DNA of 21,087 nucleotides from contig DLBG01000078.1 in assembly GCA_002494135.1 (NCBI GenBank), positions 1 to 21,087 on the forward strand. The letters run 5' to 3'. The translations under genes were made by a program, and so were the position numbers. Each line of letters starts with the position of its first letter. Positions within the stretch are counted from its first letter, which is position 1. A model generated the notes under the pieces. That model was not told where the DNA came from, searched no databases, and saw only the letters and a list, made by a program, of their open reading frames with translations. The DNA is from Lachnospiraceae bacterium UBA7027 (GTDB lineage Bacteria; Bacillota; Clostridia; Lachnospirales; Lachnospiraceae). Positions 7,612 to 14,452 of this stretch are shown in pieces.

Positions 7612-7633
7612 TTCTTTGCCTCCTATTTCATCG

Positions 7634-7667
7634 GATGTTCTTGAAACTTAAGTTACAGCGGACCATC
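7634..7667 (-). ncRNA. rplS leader hairpin, L19-leader-like
   Basis: In the transcript between the rplS promoter and its ribosome binding site, GATGGTC (7667-7661) can pair with GAACATC (7640-7634) with one mismatch. The enclosed segment holds a second stem, AACTTAAGTT, with flanking TG/CA pairing. A short hairpin leader upstream of rplS is known in Firmicutes (the L19 leader), where it is thought to bind L19 for autoregulation. Position and shape fit; I could not compare with the covariance model. Confidence 0.5.
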
Positions 7668-7690
7668 TCTTTACTTAATGCAACATTGCT

Positions 7691-7719
7691 ATACTATCAC
7701 AGCATTGTGACTTTTGCAA
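7691..7719 (-). promoter_or_regulatory. rplS promoter with extended -10
   Basis: On the minus strand TTGCAA (7719-7714), a 17-base spacer and TAGTAT (7696-7691) are preceded by TGA, giving the extended -10 form TGnTAGTAT. The -35 begins four bases after the histidine kinase stop. The spacer contains a perfect inverted repeat, TCACA-N4-TGTGA (7710-7697). About 80 bases of leader follow before rplS. Confidence 0.65.
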
Positions 7720-7722
7720 GAA

Positions 7723-9003
7723 TTATTTGTCCGGAATGTAAAGAATTACTTCCGTCTGAGACTCCTTAGCCTTCATCATCATGTCTCCTCCCAGTGCCTT
7801 TGCCACGGATTTGGCCTCATACAGACCGATTCCGCTGCCTTCCTTCCCTTCAGCGTTGCTTCCTCTGAAATAACAGTTAAACACAAGAGGGATCTCGCTT
7901 TCCGTTAGGGAAACACCGTTATTGCATACGGAAAAGAAGGTAAAATCGTCCTGCCGGTAAAGCCTTACAAAAATCCCTGTTCCGTCTCCGTATTTGATGG
8001 CATTCTCCATAAGCTGCGTAAGACACCGCATAATTGCCTCAAAATCGCTTACCACGACCGGATTTCCAAAAATGCTTACTTCAAACGGGATATCCTTGAC
8101 CTTTAAGCGGTTTTCGAAGTCCTCACAAAGTCTTGTTTTTACGTCCTCTAAGTAAAAATTCCCGAAAGACGGCGTAAACGATGTCCGAAGGGAACCCGGA
8201 TCGTTTAAAATTCCGCCGACTAAGTTTGCGATATCGTCTGCATTTTTACTGATTTTACAGGCAATTTCTGCATCCTTTTCATCCGCCTTCCCGCCTCTGT
8301 AAAGGCCCGTTTCGATTGCTTCGGAATACAGCTTGATGTTTGCAACCGGCGTTTTGATTCCGTGCGCCAGGGTTGAAATAAACTGTTTGCGGTCATACAA
8401 AAGTCTGTCAATCTGCTTACGGTCGGCTTCCAGTTTGTCATTCAACATATTCATGCCCCAGACATATTTGCCGAAAAAGCGATTCTTTGTTTCCGGCAGA
8501 TTGTCCGTGGTAAGACCTTTGGAAAGCTTTTCGGGATATTCCGAGAACTCCCGAAACGGTTTTAAGATATTGTGATAAAAATAAATCAGAACACCGACGA
8601 AAGGAAGGATACAGGCACAAGCGGCAAGATAAGCAAGAAGAATCAGCCGGTAATTTGCCTTGGAATCATAGGAAAACAAAACATATCCTTCTGTATTTCC
8701 GTCCCCGTCCGCAAGCGGCCAGAGGTAGGAGTTGTTTCCTCCTCCCAAAGAAGCTAAAAGCCCGCCCTCTTCGGTATAAAAAACTTCAATGTCATCCGTT
8801 ACATCGCTTTTTTTAAAATCCTTGGAAACCTCGGTAATATCGGTGCTTTTCGTTTCACGAATCTGCGCCGTCATACGGTTCATAAAAGCGGTACGGTTAT
8901 TCGTCTCCTTCCCGGAAAGCGCATGTCCGGCTACCCGGATTAAAACGAGGCAGATCGCAAAATATATAATTGTAAAGATAACGAGTCTTCTAAACTGCTT
9001 CAT
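7723..9003 (-). CDS. Sensor histidine kinase of the FtsX/C45 operon
   Basis: A 426-residue membrane kinase. Helix 1 (about 8-25), an external sensor segment of about 93 residues, and helix 2 (about 119-143) lead into a HAMP-like linker, a HisKA dimerisation helix with phospho-acceptor H214 in STLAHGIKTP, and an HATPase domain. The N box is QLMENAIKYG (N334) and the G2 box is GSGIGLYEAK. Two positions are unusual: G replaces the acidic residue after the histidine (HGIKTP), and the G1 box is CNNGVSL, with N where D is usual. The second change is seen in several Firmicute kinases, so activity is still likely. It lies eight bases after its response regulator. Unlike BceS-type sensors, it has a real extracellular domain. 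Confidence 0.92.
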   Translation of the reverse strand: MKQFRRLVIFTIIYFAICLVLIRVAGHALSGKETNNRTAFMNRMTAQIRETKSTDITEVSKDFKKSDVTDDIEVFYTEEGGLLASLGGGNNSYLWPLADGDGNTEGYVLFSYDSKANYRLILLAYLAACACILPFVGVLIYFYHNILKPFREFSEYPEKLSKGLTTDNLPETKNRFFGKYVWGMNMLNDKLEADRKQIDRLLYDRKQFISTLAHGIKTPVANIKLYSEAIETGLYRGGKADEKDAEIACKISKNADDIANLVGGILNDPGSLRTSFTPSFGNFYLEDVKTRLCEDFENRLKVKDIPFEVSIFGNPVVVSDFEAIMRCLTQLMENAIKYGDGTGIFVRLYRQDDFTFFSVCNNGVSLTESEIPLVFNCYFRGSNAEGKEGSGIGLYEAKSVAKALGGDMMMKAKESQTEVILYIPDK

Positions 9004-9011
9004 ATTTCAGG

Positions 9012-9683
9012 TTACTCTCCGAACTTATATCCGACACGCCAGATTGTTTTAATAAACTCCGGTTCCTTCGGGTCGGTTTCGATTTTTTCCCGAAGCCAGC
9101 GGATATAAACGTTTAAGGAACTCATTTCCGTATCGGAATAACAGCCCCAGACTTCGTCAAAGAGCTCGTTTTTATCGACAACACGGTCCTTATGCTGCAT
9201 CAGGTAAACCAGAATATCGAATTCCTTTCCGGCTACATCAATCATCGTTCCGTCCTTCGTCACCTTTCTTGCGCCGACATCAACGCGAAGATTCCGATAC
9301 GTCAAACAATTGTTTTCATGATCCGGATAAGCGCGCCTTAAAAGCGCCTTGATTTTGGACAACAAAACAGGAACGGAAAAAGGCTTTTCGATATAATCGT
9401 CAGCACCTGTCTCCATTCCGAGAATTTTACTGTCGTCATCGGTTCTGGCACTCATCATCAGAACCGGCATGTTATGATCCTTTCTGATTCGTGCAAGCGC
9501 GGAAAAACCGTCCTGCCCCGGAAGCATGACATCTAAAAGCAGGAGTCTGTAATTGTCCGAAGAAACCTTTAAAAGTGCATCTTCGGCAGACTTCACCCAG
9601 TCTGCCGAATAGCCGGAACTTTGCAGAAAATCGTAAATCAGCTGTCCCAATTCTTCGTTATCTTCAACAAGAAGTATATCCAT
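9012..9683 (-). CDS. OmpR/PhoB-family response regulator
   Basis: A 223-residue regulator. The receiver domain (1-118) has the acidic pair E7/D8, phospho-acceptor D51 in LLLLDVMLPG, S78 and K100 in EKPF. A winged-helix DNA-binding domain follows (about 125-220), ending in SLNVYIRWLREKIE and TIWRVGYKFGE, as in PhoB relatives. It sits between the C45 lipoprotein gene (14 bases upstream) and its kinase (eight bases downstream), so it almost certainly controls this operon. The direct repeat at 14398-14414 upstream of the FtsX gene is a plausible target. The ATG at 9683 has a modest GGATGTGATGT site. Confidence 0.95.
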   Translation of the reverse strand: MDILLVEDNEELGQLIYDFLQSSGYSADWVKSAEDALLKVSSDNYRLLLLDVMLPGQDGFSALARIRKDHNMPVLMMSARTDDDSKILGMETGADDYIEKPFSVPVLLSKIKALLRRAYPDHENNCLTYRNLRVDVGARKVTKDGTMIDVAGKEFDILVYLMQHKDRVVDKNELFDEVWGCYSDTEMSSLNVYIRWLREKIETDPKEPEFIKTIWRVGYKFGE

Positions 9684-9697
9684 ACATCACATCCGTC

Positions 9698-11137
9698 TTA
9701 TCTTTCCTTTACGGAGATCGGAGGAATCTTTACAACCTCGTAAAAGAGAGGTTTATCCACCACTCCTTCGGGTCCCGTGAAGGCAACCTGAACACTACCT
9801 GAATGATAATCTATAATAATCATCTGTGTCAAATTGTCTCGGTGGACATTCTGAACAACCGGAATTCCGTTTAAATCGGTCTCAACAATCTCCTGCGTCA
9901 TCATGTCTTTTACGGCTTTTACCGTAAAGGAAGGCGTCTCTTTCACCCATTTGTTGTATTTCTCAAAGCGTACCACATTGTTGGAAACACCGCTCATGGC
10001 ATCGAAATTGCCTCTTGTCAGGGTTGCATTGACGATGCACAGACTGTCCGGACTGTCCCAGGATAATTCCCGAAAAATCGGCGTATTAGAGTCACGTAGC
10101 AAAGGAAATCCTTTTCCCGCAAGTCTGGCCGATTCGCAGATATCCTCCGCACAATAGGATTCTTTTCCGTCCGTTACCATGACATTGTGACTGATTGTAA
10201 AATTGCCGGAATTCTTTACCATGTATGATGCAACATCCTTTGCGGTCGTATATTCTTCCAGGGCTTTTCGAATTGCGAAGCTGTAACAGGTTTTACCTTC
10301 ATACTCAAAGGCCTGTTCGGTGTACTGGTCTATCATTGCAGCCATCACTCCGTCGTCGCTGACTCCGGATATTACATCAAACAGTCCCAGAAAACCGATG
10401 CTTGTAATACTCTTTTCGTGATTCTTTATATGAAGCACGGTATTGACCTTACACATGGAATTCTCGCTTCCGAGTGACCATTCCAGGCAACGCACGGCAA
10501 TCATATCATGCGTATCCGTCTTCTCTCCCCAGAGCGAAAGCCCGGAGCAGGCCGTATGCCTGAGCGCATCCGGAACCATCTGTCCGACCATCAGCTCTTC
10601 CACACTGAGAATTCCGTCCGGACGAATCCCGTGCTTTGTAAGATTAAGCCCGTCTGCAAGTCCTTTTATTTCTTCCCTGTAATGTTCGTCCAGGGATGAA
10701 AACAGCCCTTCCATACGAATCTGAACCGGTGTGTAATCATCCTCGATCGTCGGAAATGCCGCAAGGATATTTTCGAAAAGATACGGTTCCAGTATGCTTG
10801 TGTATTCCGGATACATCATATTTATGGCAACTCCGTAAGAATATCCCGCTTCATAAGGAGTGGCATTCTCCTCATCCAGGGTAACGTCGAAATAAGCATC
10901 GGTTAAGCGAACCTTGCAGATTCCGCCCGGGGTTGCAAATTCATTTATGACTCCGGCAATCTTACCGGCATCGGAATAAACCATTTCTTCTTTCGTATCG
11001 TAATTACCGATCGGGTGAACCGGCGCATCAAGGCCTGATTTGATCGTTCCCACCGGATTGCAGGCAGTAAGGGTAAGTGATGTGAGTATTAACGCCGCCG
11101 ATATCAGTTTGCTTTTATGCATTCTTTTCGATTTCAT
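9698..11137 (-). CDS. Lipoprotein with C45 / acyltransferase-like Ntn-hydrolase domain
   Basis: A surface lipoprotein of 479 residues from the ATG at 11137. That start is four bases after the ATPase stop; the longer frame from 11158 would overlap the ATPase gene. The signal helix ends in the lipobox LTAC (C26). The likely nucleophile is C197, in CSGLSLWGEKT followed by MIAVRCLEWS. This matches the 'C-S-x-x-x-x-x-G-x-x-T ... R-x-L-[DE]-W' core of C45-type amidases and phospholipase-B-like Ntn hydrolases. Those enzymes free the cysteine by self-cleavage just before it and then hydrolyse or transfer amide-linked acyl groups. The roughly 170 residues between lipobox and Cys would be the propeptide. 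The substrate is unknown: bile amide, penicillin-type amide, N-acyl amino acid or peptide are all possible. The neighbours suggest a defence or signalling role. Confidence 0.8.
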   Translation of the reverse strand: MKSKRMHKSKLISAALILTSLTLTACNPVGTIKSGLDAPVHPIGNYDTKEEMVYSDAGKIAGVINEFATPGGICKVRLTDAYFDVTLDEENATPYEAGYSYGVAINMMYPEYTSILEPYLFENILAAFPTIEDDYTPVQIRMEGLFSSLDEHYREEIKGLADGLNLTKHGIRPDGILSVEELMVGQMVPDALRHTACSGLSLWGEKTDTHDMIAVRCLEWSLGSENSMCKVNTVLHIKNHEKSITSIGFLGLFDVISGVSDDGVMAAMIDQYTEQAFEYEGKTCYSFAIRKALEEYTTAKDVASYMVKNSGNFTISHNVMVTDGKESYCAEDICESARLAGKGFPLLRDSNTPIFRELSWDSPDSLCIVNATLTRGNFDAMSGVSNNVVRFEKYNKWVKETPSFTVKAVKDMMTQEIVETDLNGIPVVQNVHRDNLTQMIIIDYHSGSVQVAFTGPEGVVDKPLFYEVVKIPPISVKER

Positions 11138-11141
11138 TTTT

Positions 11142-11906
11142 CTACCATCCCATCTCATCCAGCCAGTTCTTTAATTTACGTTCCCTGACCGCGGTTTCGC
11201 CTTCATCGGTCTGTTTGCCGAGTTTTAATTCTCCCTTAATGTTTCCGTCGACCAGATATACCACTCTGTCCGAACTTGCCGCTACCTTTTCGGAGTGCGT
11301 AACCATAAGAATCGTCGTACCTTCTTTGTTGGCATTTCGAAGTTCCTTCATTACCTCCGCGGAGGCTTTGGAATTCAATGCTCCGGTCGGTTCATCCGCA
11401 AACAGGATTTTCGGGGAATTGATCAGTGCTCTGCAAAGACAGGCTCGCTGAAGCTGTCCGCCGGACACTTCCGAAATCTCATTCAAAGCGATTTCATCGA
11501 TTCCAAGATTGTGCATCAGTTTTCTTGCCCTGTCGTTGATTTCGTCTTTGGATTTCGTATTCGCCTGATATCCCGGAAGAATAATATTATCCATGATGCA
11601 GAGTTTCTTTAACATATACATCTGCTGAAAAACAAATCCCATTTTATGAAGTCTTAAGCCTGTCAACTGCTTATGATTCATTCCGGACAGATCCTCTCCG
11701 TCAAAAATCACCCGGCCGGATGTCATTTGATCCATCCCGCTTAAGGTATAAAGCAGAGTGGATTTGCCGGATCCGGAAGGACCCATGATTGCGGTAAATT
11801 CTCCTTCCTCCAGTTTAAAATCCACATTCTGCAGTACATTGTTCGAATATTTGTCGACGATGTATGTTTTGCATAATTCTTTTGATTCCAGTACCGTAGT
11901 TGCCAT
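11142..11906 (-). CDS. MacB/LolD-type ABC transporter ATPase
   Basis: A 254-residue nucleotide-binding subunit that powers the FtsX-type permease encoded just before it. Walker A is GPSGSGKST (42-50), the Q-loop is FVFQQ near 91-95, the signature is SGGQ (148-151), Walker B is ILFADE (D171, E172) and the H-loop is H204. The ADEPTGALN form is typical of the LolD/MacB/BceA group, which pairs with mechanotransmitting permeases rather than ordinary pumps. About 30 charged residues extend the C-terminus. The gap from the permease gene is 14 bases and carries a strong GGAGGAG site. Confidence 0.95.
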   Translation of the reverse strand: MATTVLESKELCKTYIVDKYSNNVLQNVDFKLEEGEFTAIMGPSGSGKSTLLYTLSGMDQMTSGRVIFDGEDLSGMNHKQLTGLRLHKMGFVFQQMYMLKKLCIMDNIILPGYQANTKSKDEINDRARKLMHNLGIDEIALNEISEVSGGQLQRACLCRALINSPKILFADEPTGALNSKASAEVMKELRNANKEGTTILMVTHSEKVAASSDRVVYLVDGNIKGELKLGKQTDEGETAVRERKLKNWLDEMGW

Positions 11907-11920
11907 TTGTTCTCCTCCGT

Positions 11921-14356
11921 CTAGTTATCGCGCAGTTTCCAAAGTTCTATGTTTTTCACACCCTGCAGAGTGATATAGATTACGAATGAAAGTCCCGTAA
12001 TTACCACCAAAGGAGCCAGAACATAGAATCCGAGTATATTCCGGTTCGGTGTATAATTCACGATGCTTCCCAGAAGATAATAAAATTTCTGCAGCATGAA
12101 ATATAAAACCGTATTCAGGATGACTATTCCGAGCACGGACGAAATCCCGGTAATTAAAATACTCCGGATTACCTGCCAGGCTTTTACCGTACCATTTGAA
12201 AATCCGCTGCATTTTAGAAGCGCAATATCCGGAGTTTCATCTATGACATTGACACTTTGATACAGTACGGTGGCAAGTATCATCATGACGCCAAGCAGGG
12301 GAAGCAGAATCCATAAAAGCATGGTCCATTCCGTCCGGTATCCGCCGAGTGCATATTTTACCTGCTCTTCGCGGTTGCGAACACTGTTTTTTCCGTACAT
12401 GTCACGCAGCATTTCAATGTATTTTTCATGTTCGCTCTTCGGCGCATCAATCTGTCCACCGTCCTGAACGGTTTCGTATCTGGCCACTCCCTTAAATGCA
12501 TCCGACATGATAAATTCCATCTGTGCCGACGGACAGTCCACCATACCGACCACGATAAAATCTTCTTTCACTTTTGAAAACGAAATTCCGTCTTCATTGG
12601 TTTTTTCGTATTCAATGGAAACGGTATCCCCGAGCCCGATGCCGTAAAGATCGGCATGATAAGCATCGATAATCACTTCGTTTTCAAGCTTCGGGTTCAC
12701 ACCCTTATACAGTTTCCCGTTTGCACGGTAAGGGTAATCAAACTGGAAGAAGCATACATAATCTTTTCCTTCAAAAGTGGCCTTTGTCTCCATGGACCAG
12801 TTAAAATAGTCAATATGTGCGGGAATCCCGGCATCTTTGATTTCCCGGTTGATGATCTCATAAGCACGCTTCGTCGAACCTGCCCTTTCTACATATCTCT
12901 CCATCACCTCATCCGGTAAATCCAGGGCAAAATCGAACGGCCGGCGTCCCCAGTACTGCTCAATCCAGTATGCATTATTGGAGGTATGATTCATCTCCAG
13001 CAAAAGAAGCATCGCCGAAATCCCCATGGTATAGGCAAAAATCAGGAAGGAATACCGCTTAATCCGGTTGGTCAGATCCGTCAGGGCAAGATAGAACGGA
13101 ATGTTTATCTTTTTCATTTTATGTAAGAAGAATCCGGGCAGCTTTTTAAATCGTTCTCCCCTGTTCTCTCCGGAAATGACGTCCATGATGCTGATCCGTT
13201 TCATTCTGCGTAGCGAAATCCCCACAAAGAACAGAATCAGAAAAAGGTTCATTAACGAAGCAAGAAAAGCCACCGCAATCATTTCGGGCCAGTCCGGTTT
13301 TAACTGACCGTAGGTGATGTATTTTAAATCAAGGGCAGCCAGATGGATTCCTCCGAAGAACCCGATTACAAACGATATGACCGCGCAGGCAATGTATTTG
13401 GCGGCAAACAGCCAGTTAAAGGAGAATGACTCCACGCCGAGTGCTTTTAACATACCGAGTTCTTTTTCTTCGCTCTTGATGGCTGTTTTGATCGTAAAAC
13501 TGATTGTCATGAAAACCATCGCCACGATGAAAATCGCCGTAAAAATCATCATGATGTTTAAGAAAATCGAACTTTCCTTATCATCGTTGTACCCGGACTT
13601 TGTTATGCTTTGCAGGAGTGTTCCGAACTGCTCTTCTTTTAACACGAAATCGTTTACGATTCCGGTTTCATCCACAAACGTACTGTCGTCCGTTAAATCC
13701 ACCATGTAGACATCGTCAATGATCGGGGAATCGTTCTTTAACACTTCAAAATCTTCTTTGTTAAAAAACAGGCGATACCATCCGTTCATGGCAGGATCTT
13801 TCGTGATTGCTCCGACTTTGAATTCATAGATGTTTCCCATCTGCGAAGTGATATAAACCGTATCGCCGATGCCGACTTTGGAAGATTTGTTTACATACTG
13901 CGGAATGGCTACCGTTCCGTAAGGAAGGTCCAGGAAATTTCCGTCCATATCCGTTACTTTGTTATGCTGCATGGAACAGTCAAAACCGTAATAGATTCTC
14001 GTGGCAAGCATCACATCATCCTGTTCGTCCACGCCTGCGTAATCCACCGCATTGGATTGGAAGTGAATGCATTCGCCGATTTCCACATCGTTCGTTTTTT
14101 CGTTCTCATATAACCAGTCCGTAATTGCTTCGCGGCGTTCTTTCATGCCGTCTAAGCTTCTTTCGGACACGATGGATACTTCGGCTGCATTAACCTTCTT
14201 AAGGGTTTTGTTTACGCCCAATGTATTTGCATATAATACAATTGCGCTGCAAACGGTCAGAATCGATGCAAGACACATAAATAAAAGAAGAATGCATGTT
14301 AATCTCTTCTTCGACAGTATGTCTTTTTTCAGCATCCTGAAAAACATAGGGTTCAC
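11921..14356 (-). CDS. FtsX-type ABC transporter permease (two FtsX units)
   Basis: An 811-residue permease with eight predicted membrane helices: about 20-43, 265-288, 316-340, 358-381, 435-453, 677-699, 732-756 and 772-796. Two large external domains (about 44-264 and 454-676) each precede a three-helix FtsX unit. The cytoplasmic loops carry the coupling motifs EKELGMLKALG (297-307) and DIALLKCSGFS (710-720) that contact the ATPase. Such permeases export peptides or lipids, or relay ATP hydrolysis to external enzymes. The ATG at 14356 has an AAGGAG site. It is the first gene of the operon with the ATPase, the C45 lipoprotein and the two-component pair. I infer export or handling of the substrate or product of the lipoprotein enzyme. 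Confidence 0.92.
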   Translation of the reverse strand: MNPMFFRMLKKDILSKKRLTCILLLFMCLASILTVCSAIVLYANTLGVNKTLKKVNAAEVSIVSERSLDGMKERREAITDWLYENEKTNDVEIGECIHFQSNAVDYAGVDEQDDVMLATRIYYGFDCSMQHNKVTDMDGNFLDLPYGTVAIPQYVNKSSKVGIGDTVYITSQMGNIYEFKVGAITKDPAMNGWYRLFFNKEDFEVLKNDSPIIDDVYMVDLTDDSTFVDETGIVNDFVLKEEQFGTLLQSITKSGYNDDKESSIFLNIMMIFTAIFIVAMVFMTISFTIKTAIKSEEKELGMLKALGVESFSFNWLFAAKYIACAVISFVIGFFGGIHLAALDLKYITYGQLKPDWPEMIAVAFLASLMNLFLILFFVGISLRRMKRISIMDVISGENRGERFKKLPGFFLHKMKKINIPFYLALTDLTNRIKRYSFLIFAYTMGISAMLLLLEMNHTSNNAYWIEQYWGRRPFDFALDLPDEVMERYVERAGSTKRAYEIINREIKDAGIPAHIDYFNWSMETKATFEGKDYVCFFQFDYPYRANGKLYKGVNPKLENEVIIDAYHADLYGIGLGDTVSIEYEKTNEDGISFSKVKEDFIVVGMVDCPSAQMEFIMSDAFKGVARYETVQDGGQIDAPKSEHEKYIEMLRDMYGKNSVRNREEQVKYALGGYRTEWTMLLWILLPLLGVMMILATVLYQSVNVIDETPDIALLKCSGFSNGTVKAWQVIRSILITGISSVLGIVILNTVLYFMLQKFYYLLGSIVNYTPNRNILGFYVLAPLVVITGLSFVIYITLQGVKNIELWKLRDN

Positions 14357-14368
14357 TCCTTTTCTTTC

Positions 14369-14396
14369 ATCTTATGATCCCATGGTAACCCTTCAA
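14369..14396 (-). promoter_or_regulatory. Probable promoter of the FtsX/C45/two-component operon
   Basis: On the minus strand TTGAAG (14396-14391), a 16-base spacer and TAAGAT (14374-14369) each match the consensus at four of six positions. It is the only reasonable promoter in the gap between the natB-CPBP terminator and the FtsX start. Its modest quality fits a regulated promoter. Confidence 0.5.
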
Positions 14397-14397
14397 T

Positions 14398-14414
14398 TCT
14401 TAAAAAATCTTTAA
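14398..14414 (-). promoter_or_regulatory. TTAA direct repeat, candidate response-regulator site
   Basis: TTAAAG (14414-14409) and TTAAGA (14403-14398) start 11 bases apart and lie directly before the -35 at 14396. OmpR-family regulators commonly bind direct repeats at 10-11 base spacing in this position, and one is encoded in the operon. The repeat is short and AT-rich, so chance occurrence is quite possible. Confidence 0.35.
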
Positions 14415-14419
14415 GGAAT

Positions 14420-14452
14420 AAAAAAAAGAGTGAATTTTTTCATTCACTCTTT
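14420..14452 (-). terminator. Rho-independent terminator after natB-CPBP
   Basis: On the minus strand AAAGAGTGAAT (14452-14442) pairs perfectly over 11 bases with ATTCACTCTTT (14435-14425), with a six-base loop and a run of T after it. The upstream arm overlaps the stop codon of the permease/protease gene. It separates the natA-natB transcript from the FtsX operon. Confidence 0.88.

Noticed and set aside
7723..14356. Reading the operon as a BceRSAB bacitracin-type module
   Set aside because: The kinase has a true external sensor domain and two distant helices, the permease has two large external domains in an eight-helix layout, and the C45 lipoprotein is not part of Bce systems.
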